Origin: Euryarchaeota archaeon UBA462
GTDB lineage: Archaea; Thermoplasmatota; Poseidoniia; Poseidoniales; Thalassarchaeaceae
Reading direction: 5' to 3'
DNA length: 64,000 nucleotides
NCBI GenBank assembly: GCA_002506755.1
Contig: DAYD01000008.1
Span: 1 to 64,000 of the forward strand
The notes beneath the pieces are model-generated. The model worked only from the letters and a program-made list of their open reading frames with translations, made no database searches and was not told the DNA's origin. Made by a program: the position numbers and the translations under genes. Below are positions 25,250 through 34,882 of the stretch, one piece after another. How positions within the stretch are numbered: the first letter of the stretch is position 1; each line of letters starts with the position of its first letter.

Positions 25250-25456
25250 TTATTGCTGCCTGTCGATGCTGAAGGGTGCTACTTCGTCAATCAGATCTAT
25301 GTGACCAACGAACATCCTTCTGCAGCAATAGAGAGGGAAACCAAGCCTGTCTAGGACCTGCCCCGGATCTTCTCCTTCTTCAACTGCATCTTTGAATTCA
25401 TCGTACTTGTGCGCGATAACCTTGTGGCAACTCCAACACCTTACTGGGATAAGCAT
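25250..25456 (-). CDS. rpoN: DNA-directed RNA polymerase subunit N (Rpb10)
   Basis: Small zinc-binding subunit that helps assemble the archaeal RNA polymerase. At 68 residues it is of standard length. It shows M-L-I-P-V-R-C-W-S-C at the start, then L-G-F-P-L-Y-C-C-R-R-M-F-V-G-H-I-D-L-I-D-E; the CxxC and CC pairs bind zinc. Last gene of the ribosomal protein operon, 7 bases after uS9, the order common in Euryarchaeota. Confidence 0.97.
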   Translation of the reverse strand: MLIPVRCWSCHKVIAHKYDEFKDAVEEGEDPGQVLDRLGFPLYCCRRMFVGHIDLIDEVAPFSIDRQQ

Positions 25457-25463
25457 AATTTCA

Positions 25464-25916
25464 CTACCTGTACGACTTCTGCCACTTCTTCCGAGCCCCC
25501 CGGCCCATTTGATGCTTCGGTTCCTTCCTCCTTGGATCGTTTACCAACATCTTCCTCTCGAATCTGATGAATTCATCTCTTAGCTCCTCATCATCGCCCT
25601 CGGCTCCGTCGTTGTACTTGACTAGCCCTCGAGCAATAGCTGTCCTAATCGCATCTACCTGTCCCATCTGGCCTCCGCCCCTTACGTCAATTGCAATATC
25701 CACGCGATCGGTCCTGTTCATAGCCTCTGCAATCAACAATGGTTCCAGTGCCTTCCTCCTAGCAAGCTCGGGTTCCATGATATGAATCGGTGAGCCGTTT
25801 ACTCTTACTCTTCCTTTTCCTGGCTTGAGGGTCGCACGGGCTATTGCAGTCTTTCTCTTCCCGCTCGTGTTTACGACCTTGGTACCTGTCTTTTTTCTTG
25901 CCAATTTATTCACCAC
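25464..25916 (-). CDS. rps9: 30S ribosomal protein uS9
   Basis: Small-subunit protein whose C-terminal tail reaches the tRNA sites. Landmarks: S-G-K-R-K-T-A-I-A-R-A-T, G-x-G-R-V-R-V-N-G, G-G-G-Q-M-G-Q-V-D-A-I-R-T-A-I-A-R-G-L, D-P-R-R-K-E-P-K and the terminal K-S-Y-R. Starts with GTG at 25916 (a second GTG follows directly) and overlaps the end of uL13 by 11 bases, so translation is probably coupled. Confidence 0.97.
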   Translation of the reverse strand: MVNKLARKKTGTKVVNTSGKRKTAIARATLKPGKGRVRVNGSPIHIMEPELARRKALEPLLIAEAMNRTDRVDIAIDVRGGGQMGQVDAIRTAIARGLVKYNDGAEGDDEELRDEFIRFERKMLVNDPRRKEPKHQMGRGARKKWQKSYR

Positions 25917-26388
25917 CCCATCTTGAGGAATCCACGCCTAAATGGGAGCTTATGTCCCCTAGTCTAACGTACTTGTTTGGAGGGGATCGGTCTATATTGC
26001 CAGTGTCCCCCCACTGGTGGTCTTCTGGAAGCTCTTCCCCGGAGAGGTTTGCAGGGGTCCCAATCATTACTCTCAAGTCCTTTAGTGCCGCTCTTCCACT
26101 GCTGTTTTTTTGGTAAGGTAGCATTCCTCTGACTGTTCTTTTGATGATCTTATCAGGCATTCTCGGAAAAAATGGTCCCTTCCTGGCGTGATTTAGATTA
26201 TATTTCGCTCTGTAATCCTTGAACACCTTGGATTTAGGCCCCGAGACGATAGCTCCTTCAGCGTTTATGATTATAACTCTCTGCTGACTACCGGACTTTC
26301 TTGCAGAGATCATCTCTTTCGCAACTTGGCTTGCCAGCCTTCCGAGAATCTTTCCGGAAGCGTCGTAAACTTTAGTTGGCTCAGACAA
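25906..26388 (-). CDS. rpl13: 50S ribosomal protein uL13
   Basis: Large-subunit protein; in archaea it lies between eL18 and uS9, as here. Family features: V-Y-D-A-S-G-K-I-L-G-R-L-A-S near the start, the N-A-E-G-A-I-V-S-G segment, H-A-R-K-G-P-F-F-P-R and I-K-R-T-V-R-G-M-L-P-Y. The start is TTG at 26388, preceded by GGTGAGG and overlapping the end of eL18 by 8 bases. Confidence 0.96.
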   Translation of the reverse strand: MSEPTKVYDASGKILGRLASQVAKEMISARKSGSQQRVIIINAEGAIVSGPKSKVFKDYRAKYNLNHARKGPFFPRMPDKIIKRTVRGMLPYQKNSSGRAALKDLRVMIGTPANLSGEELPEDHQWGDTGNIDRSPPNKYVRLGDISSHLGVDSSRWGGE

Positions 26389-26746
26389 GTATCCTCACCC
26401 CCTTTCCTTTCGGGTTTTCTTCCATGAGTTCTCTGATACTGAGGGTTCTGCCACCAGAAGCCGCAATTTTGTTCTTGGCCCCATCGCTGAAGCTGAATGC
26501 GGCGACGGTCTGCTTCCCGTTAATTTCCCCACTTCCAAGGACCTTCCCCGGGACCAGGACTGTCTCCTTTTCCTGTGAGTGTCTTGAGATGTGACTCAGG
26601 TTTGGTTCAGCCCAATTCTTCCTACTTGACTCCAGCCTGGATGCGATGTCCCTCCAGATGGAAGATCCCGTAGACCTACTGTGGTCCTTAAGCTCCCCGA
26701 TGAGGGCTACTAGCGACGAATTGGTCTTTCTTTCTTGATTGCCCAT
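26381..26746 (-). CDS. rpl18e: 50S ribosomal protein eL18
   Basis: First gene of the operon. Matches eL18 by V-L-V-P-G-K-V-L-G-S-G, V-A-A-F-S-F-S-D-G-A and the glycine-rich S-G-G-R-T-L-S-I near the C-terminus, which ends in K-G-V-R-I-L-V. The frame extends upstream to 26782. ATG 26746 (MGNQERKTN) gives the usual length of about 120 residues; ATG 26761 is an alternative. Confidence 0.93.
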   Translation of the reverse strand: MGNQERKTNSSLVALIGELKDHSRSTGSSIWRDIASRLESSRKNWAEPNLSHISRHSQEKETVLVPGKVLGSGEINGKQTVAAFSFSDGAKNKIAASGGRTLSIRELMEENPKGKGVRILV

Positions 26747-26798
26747 AGCATTCGCCCCCATATGTGGTAGCGCGGCCACCAAAGTCGGTGTTATGAAA

Positions 26799-26817
26799 CC
26801 TGCGGGCGCCCCGCAGG
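26799..26817. terminator. GC-rich hairpin between the 2640-aa gene and the eL18 operon
   Basis: CCTGCGGG (26799-26806) and CCCGCAGG (26810-26817) form an 8-bp perfect stem with a 3-base loop. It lies past the stop of the giant minus-strand gene and before the start of eL18. It could separate the two transcripts or form a leader structure of the ribosomal operon; no long T-run follows on the minus strand. Confidence 0.4.
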
Positions 26818-26844
26818 GGCGTTTTAGGTGCGGTAATGATATGG

Positions 26845-29800
26845 CTAAATCTTGAATCCGTCGTTGTCTACTGAGTCGTCGACCCCAGCAAACCTGACCT
26901 GGCCCTCCGCATCAACAAACTGTCCTGCTTTGACCGATGGCCCATAGAGGGAGGATTCTGTTGAGGATGTTCTGGATAGCATACTCTCTCCCAGAGCCCT
27001 GTTCATTCTCCCAATCATAGATTGGAAAATCTGTATGGCCCTATCTCTCTCCTCGGAGCCGATGTCATGGTCTGAATATCTAGCCTCTTCAAAGATCGTG
27101 AAGAAGCCATCGATCTCCTCGGGAGGAACAATTCCTCCAAGCATCTTGTTGATAACATCCTCAAACTCTCTGGTTGTCTCAAAGACCTTTTTCATAGCCC
27201 CCCTCATTCTAAAGTACTTTATGAGGTCCTTATAGCACGAGAAAATAGCCTCGATGTAATTATTTGAGGCCTTTAGTGACATTAGAGCGTCTGTTAGAAT
27301 TCCTCTCAGGACCTCCACCTTCCTTCGTTCTCGATAGTTGTTGTACATGATTGTCCCCACCAAGACCATGGCCGAGAGTGCGATTCCTGAAATTACCATA
27401 ACTTGTGTGGTTAGGAAACTTGCTTTGGCATCAACTTCGGGATTTCCTTGAGATATCGAAGGCGTACTGTTAAGCCATTGTTCCACGAAATAGGGCTGAT
27501 TCTCATCAGCAGACTCGAAGTGGACTAGGACCCTCCACCTCCCATCAGGCGCGCTCCACTCTGGATGTCCGGGTATTTCTTCTCCTGTGTATTGGAAAGA
27601 GAAGTTTGCCGAGCCTCTCTCATTTGTAATCAGGATCTCGACTCTTTCCGTCTGCCACCCTGAACCGTTCCAGAACTGTCTATGGAACTCCACTCTCTGA
27701 CCCTCCACTGTAAGGTCTAGCCTGTCCCTTAGAATAGCAACCTCCCCCTCGATGATTTCTCCTTCAAGATATCCCGTTGGGCTCGCCCAGTGCTCTTTCA
27801 GTAAGATGTCGACTTTACTTCTTACCAGAACTTCAACATCCATGAAAGAGCTATTCAATACTGGATTGGGCTCTAGTGCCTCATAGTCGCATCCTCCAGG
27901 TATGTACTTCTCCGGTTCGTATGCTACCCTTACTGTTCTAAAGCCCTCTAGTTTGTTTCCGCTAGGTTCGACACCACGTCTGCTAGGGTTGTCATCGGGA
28001 TCGGCTGAGTACCAAATGAATTGTCCTGTTCCGTCTGCTGTAAATGCCGTAGCGATAGGTCGAGTGTTCACATCTGGGTCTAGATATATGTTGACGCACT
28101 TCCCCCCCACCGGCTTACCATTGGACTGGGAGAGCTTGGCATTGATGTGGAAGGCCTCCTTGAGATAGAGGACCTGAAAGTCTGAACCATTAGGGAAAGT
28201 GTACGTTAGGTAGTCAGATCTGAATGGGCCGACCTCTGATACCTCTAGGGTTGAGTTAGAAAAGACAGGGAAGAACATTACTTGTGTCTTATTCTTATAT
28301 CTGTACCTGTCATTGTTGAGAGTGTCCCAAGCATTGTATTCAACATTGACCTTGGCAGTTCCAGCGTCTACACCCGAAATGGGGCAGTTTATTTCGAATA
28401 GTCCGTTTTCATCTGTTGCCCCGGGGATGCATGCTCCAATACCATCGTCTCCTGCCCGGAACTTCATTCTGTTTTCTATCGGATCAAAAATCATCGATCC
28501 CATCTCATAGGTAACCCGGATTTGTCTACTGGAAAGGTTTCCACCAAGTTCGTCTGTGAGTTGACCGGTGACAATCATCGGCTTCTCGAGGATAAGTCCA
28601 GTATCAGGGTCAATCTCAGATGTGTAGACTATCTGCTGATCGACATCCAGTTTGGTGTTGCCGATGAGGCTGAACCCATCCACTTGGAATTGCAGGACCT
28701 TCCTAAAGTGGTCGCTGTTCAGTATTGTGACACATGGGTCCCACGCGCCGGATGTAGTAAGCATCTCTGAAGTAACTGGCCCGCATCCTTCGTGGGGGAG
28801 GTTTTCCTCGAATCTAATGATGACATTGACCGGGCCAAATCCGTCGGGCAAGTATGAGAAGGGGTCGTCTTTCAGGAGCTGGGGATCTAGGGTAGTTTTG
28901 AAGTCAATCTTCCCATCCTTTGGGCATGTCCTGTTCACTATCTGCCTGTGAGTCCTATCCTCGAAATCTACACCCTCGAAGATTATTGTCACGTTTCCTC
29001 CTAGGTCATATCCATCTTGGTTCTGGATTGGAGCACAACCCATGTTTTCGCCCAAAGTAGTGAGTACGGCGCCCCCAACATCTTTCTCAAATGGAGTCTT
29101 GTTGTCATCCAGAACAACCGCAGATAGTCGCCAATCATCCCCATTATAGGCAACGTTGGGCCCAGCACTACTTAGGCTGATATATGTCCTTGATACAACC
29201 CATAGACTGACTTCGGCCGAGTTCCCTTGTCTAAGGCTGTCTCCCATGTAGGTAAATCCTAGTGAGAAGTTTCCGAGTGTGTCTATGTCGGTCAGATTGA
29301 CCTTGAAAACACCATTGTTGTCAGTTATTGCCACTCCGCTAGTCAGATCCCCGGACCATGTCCAGTTTACGGGGACTTCGCGCACAGGTTGGAATGCATT
29401 GTCGATCAGACGGGCTTCAACGGTAGTGTTCTGGCCCCTGTAAAGGCGTGGAAGGGAGTTCAATTGGAAGTCAGTGGTCCCAATGACGGTAACGTTTCCA
29501 TATGCTCCTGTGGCAGCGAGTACCTGTTCTTGCTCTCCTGTGAAGTAGTAGTCTGACAAGGTGAAGTCGGCCTTTACTCCAAATGTTCCTGCTGGGTACT
29601 GGGAGAACCATGTCCAGTTGTAGTCGAATGTTGCTAGTCCCTCGACCATGTTTGGTCTTCTGGAGTATGCCGTCTCGAGGCTGCCAGAAAAGACACCATT
29701 GTTATCGATATCCATTTGGAGGGCGATTGCGTCCTGGGTCCAAGGTACGAAGGTTCGATTCCACACGTTTCCGACTACTCTTATGGTCTCTCCAGTGAAC

Positions 29801-32800
29801 ATCTCTGGGACTATTTCACACCTTACCTCACTGTTCGGAACTAACGGATCGACGGGACCACATGGAGGCGAGTCGAAGTCAGCACCATTCTGCATGGTGA
29901 TTGTCCAATGTGTACCGTTAGAGGAAAGGAATCCAGTAAGAGCGCCGCCCGCTATACCGTTCAACCCTGAGGGAGTCCCATCCCATAGGATCGGATACGA
30001 CTTGCCTAGGCTTGCATCTGAGAAAGTTGTTCCTGCATTTGCCAGAGAAGGTGCATGGAACAGTGCCCTCCATGCTCCGAAGGAAGAGCCGGTGAACTGT
30101 GTAGCATCCCAGAAGTAGACGGGTCTGAAGGATGAAACGTACATTTCCGCTTCTACGTACATCCTATGCATTGCTCTGATGTAGAATGTGTCAGTCTTAG
30201 AGCCCTCTAGATGGGCCCATGGCCATTCATATTCGTCGTCTAAGCATCCACCTAGATCAGGTCTGGAGAATCCGATGAAGCTGTAATCACCAACTGGTAG
30301 TGTTGTATTTCTGTATTCATAAGTGCCGAGGACAGAATGTGATCCAGTTGGATTATTCGTAGAGCAAGGGTTCCAGTTTATTTCCTCATACCCCCCGGTT
30401 GGAATTCCCTCACCGTTGTTTAGTAGTGAGTTCCACTGAACTTGCTCCCACCGATCCAATGATTGGTTATAGGCCAATGAAACCCAACCGCCAGAGTCAG
30501 CTCTGTAACCGTTTCCATAACCGTCGTAAACAGTAGGGTGGGTGATGTTTCCAAATTGGGTTCCAGAATCGCTAATTGTGAAAGAAACTGGCGCAAAGGG
30601 TATCCTGTTGTCGAATATTCCTCTGTTATAATCGGCTGTGTAGTGTACCTTGAAGTCGAGCTTCAAGGGTTGTTCGTCAGCTCTGAATCTTTGACCTGAA
30701 ACGAATCCTATTGTTGTGTTGGCCCTTACTTCAACCGGAAAGCCGGTGTCACCCAGGCCATCCCCATCCGTGTCTTCAAGAGTAGAGCTGTAGTCGTGTA
30801 CAAACATCTCAGTGACCTCAGAGTAAACCTCGTAAGTTGTATTGGGCCCAACCTGGATATCCTCCGGGAATAGGAATTGACCGACGACGTAATCCCCATT
30901 GGAATCAGTTAGTACGTCTATCGTCTCAATGACTGAGGTGCCATTTTCAATGTAGCGAATGTGTACCTGGACTGGAATGTCGGGAGCGGGGACGAAGCCC
31001 GTATCATCTAACCAGAAAACAGTTCCATTAAAAATTGAAGGTCTGTTTTCGTCCAGCCATAATATTGGTTGGGTGGATAGTGTAATCCTAGTCGGAATTT
31101 TGTCATCGTCGTCTAGCACTCCGTTATTATCAGAGTCCCAATCAGAACTAGAACCGGAAGATTCCTCGGTCTTGTTAGAAGGAATTGCCCAGCTTCCCAC
31201 TGATGGATTGTTCCAGTCGAGATCCTCCCTACCATCATTATCATCGTCGACGTCGAAGTAGTCTGGTCCAGTCGAGTTGTTTGTTGGATTTGCTATACCG
31301 ACCCCTCCTCCAAAGTCGTCGTGATCCCATGGATTGGTCGATTCCATTCCAAACCTCGAAGGCCAAAGCATCACCTCGTCCTCATCCTTCATGCCATCGT
31401 AATCGTCGTCTTCATCTATGTCGTCTCTGATTCCATCATTGTCATGATCCCATGGAGCTATGGGGAAGTTGAGGCAACACACATCGTCGAATGCGTCAGC
31501 AGTTCCCTGGTGATCGATCAGGTTCTGAAGCTCGAGAGAGTTGGGTATTCCGTCTCCATCCCAATCATCGTCCGCCCAGTTCACTATCCCGTCATTGTCG
31601 TGGTCCCAAGTGCTCTGTTCCTCACCTGTGAAGCATCCAGGGAAAAGTTCCTGGGCTGCATCCGAGACTCCGTTGTTGTCATCGTCTGGATCTTCCCCAT
31701 CCGGGACCCCGTCATTGTCATTGTCGACATCGTAATACTCCGGGAAAAGAAGGGCCTGCCCCAAGACTCCTTTGTCCCATACCGATTGATAAATTCCGTC
31801 TCCATCAGGATCCGTGTCCAGACCATCATCATCTGCATCCTCGCAATTGTCGCCTACAAAGTAGAAAGGCTCGTTTACTGGAGGATTAAAGGAATCAGGG
31901 TCATCATCGTCTAAGTCACTATTAGAGTCCACTTCAAGGAAGTCCCAGACCCCATTATTGTTGTCGTCGACATCGAAGTGATCGTACACAATATCCCAAT
32001 CATCATCCAAGTCATTGGTATTGTTGAACATGCAGTTGGGAGTCCATGAGAAATCGGGAATGGGTTGTCCGCAGTCAATATCTGGATCCACATCATCATT
32101 TAGCAGGTCGCCAATTTCGTCTGGGAAGAAGTTGTTGTTTACATCTGAGGTCCACTGGAAAAGGTTTCCACCATTCTGTCCGATCCCAATGTAAGTTATC
32201 CAGAGATCTCTGTTGTTCCTCATTTCTTGATAGCTGACTGCCGATGACGGGGTTGGATTGCTAGTTGGATCGAAAGTAAACCAGTAGCAGTTAGATATGC
32301 AGCTAAATTCGCCATTTGGATGGTTGGATCCGTCATATGCGCCATCATCCCATTCTGGATCAGGACGAGTGCTATAGGGGACCGAAAATACGTTACCTCC
32401 CGTCTGAGTGGGCGTTAGGAGTGGTACTTTGAATAGGAATGCATACTGTAATCCACACCACCTCTCTTGAATAGGACTGAAGATTATTGTTCCACAAGAG
32501 TTTCGGTCTAGAGACCCGCCCATCTTTACATCATCTACATCTAGGATACCGTCGTTGCCCTCGTCTTGGTCCCACCAGTCTGGAAGGCCATCCCCATCCT
32601 GATCTATGTCGATTCCGTTTACTAGTGAGTCTCCATCTGTGTCGATATCGAAGAAGTTGTCTCCGTTGTATGGGCTCCACTTCATCATTAGGAACCAGTA
32701 CATCTCTGGTATGGTTCCCTCTATTGGTGGAAATGAGCTGTCATCGTACCCATTGTAGTCTAGCATGAAGCTATTATCAAAGTTGAATGGATTGAAACCC

Positions 32801-34767
32801 CATGTTATATTCCAGTAATAGTTGTCAACAGCCGCATAAGCCGCACTATCCTCGGAGCCGTCTATAGCATCGCCGTCTGATTGTGGCCAGCTATTTCCAA
32901 AGAAATTGTCAGTATTGTCAGAATCCACAATTCCGCAGTTACCATCATCTGGATCGAAGAAGTCGTTTATTCCGTCGTTGTCGTCGTCCCAGTCTTCATC
33001 GTTCTGGAGCCCGTCTCCATCCACGTCCGTGTCGATATCGTTAGGCCCATCATCCCTGAACATAGAACCATTAAGTTCGTGAAGATAAGCATCGTTATCC
33101 AAATCGCAGTCAGGATCGATATCCAACCAGTCGAGAATGCCATCGTTATCATCATCCACGTCGACCCAATTGTTCACCCCGTCGCCATCCCAGTCGTTGA
33201 AACCAGTGTAGGAAGTTCTCCAGAGAATGCAATTATCGCTTGGGTTCTGCGGGTTTGGGTTCTCCAATGTGGCACAGTCCCAGGAGGCTACCTCAGCCGA
33301 GTCATTGAGCGGGTATGGGTCGTCCTCATTCTTCAGGCCATCATTATCTAGGTCCCACGGGGTAGCTTCCCAGACTGGATTGTCCGGCCTCTCGGTTCCA
33401 CCCATATCAGTATCTAGCCAATCCCAGACCATATCGTAGTCAGCATCGATGGCTCTGAAACGATCATCGTCCAGGTCCCCGTCGTAGTCTATCTCACAAT
33501 CTTCTCCCGGAGTCTCTATAGCCACTGAAAACCCATTAAATGCTTCGAGGGGATAGTCCCCCTGACCATCAGAATTAGTATCCAGCTGTCGGCATTCGTC
33601 AGGAATTCCGTCATTGTCATCATCCACATCATACATGTCTGCTAGGCCATCATTATCGTCATCAGTATCCGAAGAGTCTGGTGATCCGTCGTTGTCATTG
33701 TCCGGATCAAGGAAATTTGGTATTCCATCACCGTCAAGGTCCCCATCGAAAATTTCAGTGAAGCTCTGCTCTCTTGGGTGCTCAAGAGCATGGAGCTCAA
33801 CGTAATCAAGTCCATCGACATATTGCGAATAGTTAGTGGCATTCCACCTTACGGCAGTATCCCATAGTATGCCTTGTGCCGTTGAAATCTGTGATGTCTG
33901 AGTGGAGTCCCAAGGATGGATGTCATTGATATCGAGTACTCCGTCACCATCATCGTCGTCGTCGAAATAGTCCTGTATACCATCTGAATCGAAGTCACAT
34001 GGCCATATGAATTGGTCAATTCTTCCGTCATTATCATCGTCCTCGTCATATGATCCCCTCCCTGAACCGTCTATGTCCTCATCGGTTATTCCATCGTTAT
34101 CGTGATCCATTGGATTTTGGTCCACTAGATAGCCAAAACCTACCGGTCCTCCGGTCCATGGATGGACCGCATTTGGATCGACATGCCTGTCAGATGTGAC
34201 GTTCCATGGATCGTTTCCCTGATCATAGTCTATTGGTCCCTCTAGGATTCCGTCGTTGTCATCGTCCCAGTCGAATTCATCCTGAATGCCGTCGTTGTCG
34301 TGATCATATGGGTCAGTCCCATAGCATCCATCAAACCTTTCGATTAGGTCGTTTATACCGTCGTTGTCATCGTCTAGGTCGTCAAGGTCGTTTATACCGT
34401 CGTTGTCGTGATCATCGGTGTTTGTCTCCTCTAGAAAGAAGCCGTAGCTAGGGTCTAAACCCAGGGCAGAAAGGTCCGAGACCTTTCCATAAACGGAAGC
34501 TGCATCATTGTAAAACGGGCTGAATGCCGGGTTCTGAAATGGGTTTGTAGTAGCCGGTTGATACTGCCCGTCTCCTTGGACAGGTGCGGAGACCTGCCCC
34601 ATTTGAGGGTATGCAGTTCTCTTAGAAGGCTCAATGCTTTCCTCTTCTTCGACAGGATCGCTGGTCTTTTCGAAAATCATGAGTTGTGTGCTCAATATCA
34701 TCAAAGTGACTAATGTGATCGCCGGTAAAACCCCCTTAGTTTCCTTTCTCCCTTCATTTTCACTCAT
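26845..34767 (-). CDS. Giant surface protein (2640 aa): TSP3-like repeats, Ig-like domains, transmembrane helix and DUF4129-like cytoplasmic domain
   Basis: Single-pass membrane protein with a huge outside part. Residues 13-33 are a signal or signal-anchor. Residues about 115-1250 are dense in D-H-D-N-D-G-I-x-D and D-D-D-N-D-G units (TSP3-like calcium sites), interrupted by Trp/Tyr/Pro-rich inserts. Residues about 1250-2440 hold beta domains of carboxypeptidase-regulatory or Big/invasin type (phrases such as V-P-V-N-W-T-W-S-G and D-E-N-G-L-F-E-I-N-C). A transmembrane helix lies at about 2452-2475. The last ~162 residues are cytoplasmic. They resemble DUF4129, a domain often attached to transglutaminase-like proteins: helical, with Y-K-D-L-I-K-Y-F-R-M-R-G, T-R-E-F and F-E-E-A-R-Y-S. 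Function unknown; a receptor or wall-linking role is plausible. Confidence 0.92.
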   Translation of the reverse strand: MSENEGRKETKGVLPAITLVTLMILSTQLMIFEKTSDPVEEEESIEPSKRTAYPQMGQVSAPVQGDGQYQPATTNPFQNPAFSPFYNDAASVYGKVSDLSALGLDPSYGFFLEETNTDDHDNDGINDLDDLDDDNDGINDLIERFDGCYGTDPYDHDNDGIQDEFDWDDDNDGILEGPIDYDQGNDPWNVTSDRHVDPNAVHPWTGGPVGFGYLVDQNPMDHDNDGITDEDIDGSGRGSYDEDDDNDGRIDQFIWPCDFDSDGIQDYFDDDDDGDGVLDINDIHPWDSTQTSQISTAQGILWDTAVRWNATNYSQYVDGLDYVELHALEHPREQSFTEIFDGDLDGDGIPNFLDPDNDNDGSPDSSDTDDDNDGLADMYDVDDDNDGIPDECRQLDTNSDGQGDYPLEAFNGFSVAIETPGEDCEIDYDGDLDDDRFRAIDADYDMVWDWLDTDMGGTERPDNPVWEATPWDLDNDGLKNEDDPYPLNDSAEVASWDCATLENPNPQNPSDNCILWRTSYTGFNDWDGDGVNNWVDVDDDNDGILDWLDIDPDCDLDNDAYLHELNGSMFRDDGPNDIDTDVDGDGLQNDEDWDDDNDGINDFFDPDDGNCGIVDSDNTDNFFGNSWPQSDGDAIDGSEDSAAYAAVDNYYWNITWGFNPFNFDNSFMLDYNGYDDSSFPPIEGTIPEMYWFLMMKWSPYNGDNFFDIDTDGDSLVNGIDIDQDGDGLPDWWDQDEGNDGILDVDDVKMGGSLDRNSCGTIIFSPIQERWCGLQYAFLFKVPLLTPTQTGGNVFSVPYSTRPDPEWDDGAYDGSNHPNGEFSCISNCYWFTFDPTSNPTPSSAVSYQEMRNNRDLWITYIGIGQNGGNLFQWTSDVNNNFFPDEIGDLLNDDVDPDIDCGQPIPDFSWTPNCMFNNTNDLDDDWDIVYDHFDVDDNNNGVWDFLEVDSNSDLDDDDPDSFNPPVNEPFYFVGDNCEDADDDGLDTDPDGDGIYQSVWDKGVLGQALLFPEYYDVDNDNDGVPDGEDPDDDNNGVSDAAQELFPGCFTGEEQSTWDHDNDGIVNWADDDWDGDGIPNSLELQNLIDHQGTADAFDDVCCLNFPIAPWDHDNDGIRDDIDEDDDYDGMKDEDEVMLWPSRFGMESTNPWDHDDFGGGVGIANPTNNSTGPDYFDVDDDNDGREDLDWNNPSVGSWAIPSNKTEESSGSSSDWDSDNNGVLDDDDKIPTRITLSTQPILWLDENRPSIFNGTVFWLDDTGFVPAPDIPVQVHIRYIENGTSVIETIDVLTDSNGDYVVGQFLFPEDIQVGPNTTYEVYSEVTEMFVHDYSSTLEDTDGDGLGDTGFPVEVRANTTIGFVSGQRFRADEQPLKLDFKVHYTADYNRGIFDNRIPFAPVSFTISDSGTQFGNITHPTVYDGYGNGYRADSGGWVSLAYNQSLDRWEQVQWNSLLNNGEGIPTGGYEEINWNPCSTNNPTGSHSVLGTYEYRNTTLPVGDYSFIGFSRPDLGGCLDDEYEWPWAHLEGSKTDTFYIRAMHRMYVEAEMYVSSFRPVYFWDATQFTGSSFGAWRALFHAPSLANAGTTFSDASLGKSYPILWDGTPSGLNGIAGGALTGFLSSNGTHWTITMQNGADFDSPPCGPVDPLVPNSEVRCEIVPEMFTGETIRVVGNVWNRTFVPWTQDAIALQMDIDNNGVFSGSLETAYSRRPNMVEGLATFDYNWTWFSQYPAGTFGVKADFTLSDYYFTGEQEQVLAATGAYGNVTVIGTTDFQLNSLPRLYRGQNTTVEARLIDNAFQPVREVPVNWTWSGDLTSGVAITDNNGVFKVNLTDIDTLGNFSLGFTYMGDSLRQGNSAEVSLWVVSRTYISLSSAGPNVAYNGDDWRLSAVVLDDNKTPFEKDVGGAVLTTLGENMGCAPIQNQDGYDLGGNVTIIFEGVDFEDRTHRQIVNRTCPKDGKIDFKTTLDPQLLKDDPFSYLPDGFGPVNVIIRFEENLPHEGCGPVTSEMLTTSGAWDPCVTILNSDHFRKVLQFQVDGFSLIGNTKLDVDQQIVYTSEIDPDTGLILEKPMIVTGQLTDELGGNLSSRQIRVTYEMGSMIFDPIENRMKFRAGDDGIGACIPGATDENGLFEINCPISGVDAGTAKVNVEYNAWDTLNNDRYRYKNKTQVMFFPVFSNSTLEVSEVGPFRSDYLTYTFPNGSDFQVLYLKEAFHINAKLSQSNGKPVGGKCVNIYLDPDVNTRPIATAFTADGTGQFIWYSADPDDNPSRRGVEPSGNKLEGFRTVRVAYEPEKYIPGGCDYEALEPNPVLNSSFMDVEVLVRSKVDILLKEHWASPTGYLEGEIIEGEVAILRDRLDLTVEGQRVEFHRQFWNGSGWQTERVEILITNERGSANFSFQYTGEEIPGHPEWSAPDGRWRVLVHFESADENQPYFVEQWLNSTPSISQGNPEVDAKASFLTTQVMVISGIALSAMVLVGTIMYNNYRERRKVEVLRGILTDALMSLKASNNYIEAIFSCYKDLIKYFRMRGAMKKVFETTREFEDVINKMLGGIVPPEEIDGFFTIFEEARYSDHDIGSEERDRAIQIFQSMIGRMNRALGESMLSRTSSTESSLYGPSVKAGQFVDAEGQVRFAGVDDSVDNDGFKI
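31100..34450 (-). repeat. Asp-rich TSP3-like calcium-binding repeats (in the 2640-aa protein)
   Basis: Dozens of D-x-D-x-D-G-I-x-D and D-D-D-N-D-G units, more irregular than those of the 4705-residue protein and broken by long inserts. At DNA level, a 23-base stretch recurs at 34346-34368 and 34385-34407 with a 39-base period, a trace of recent unit duplication. Confidence 0.85.
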
Positions 34768-34882
34768 GGAATCCTCATCCCAGCACTGGCTAGGGTTGTT
34801 GGCATGTTCAAATACTTATGAATCGATTCCTAACAAAATCATGATTCGTATCACAGAGCGACTCTAGTATCATACCAGATCC

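Noticed and set aside
26757..26840. Possible extra tRNA (TGGTAGCGCGGCCACC resembles a D-arm)
   Set aside because: No T-arm (no TTCAAAT or TTCGAAT-like loop) and no acceptor pairing could be found; only a hairpin remains.
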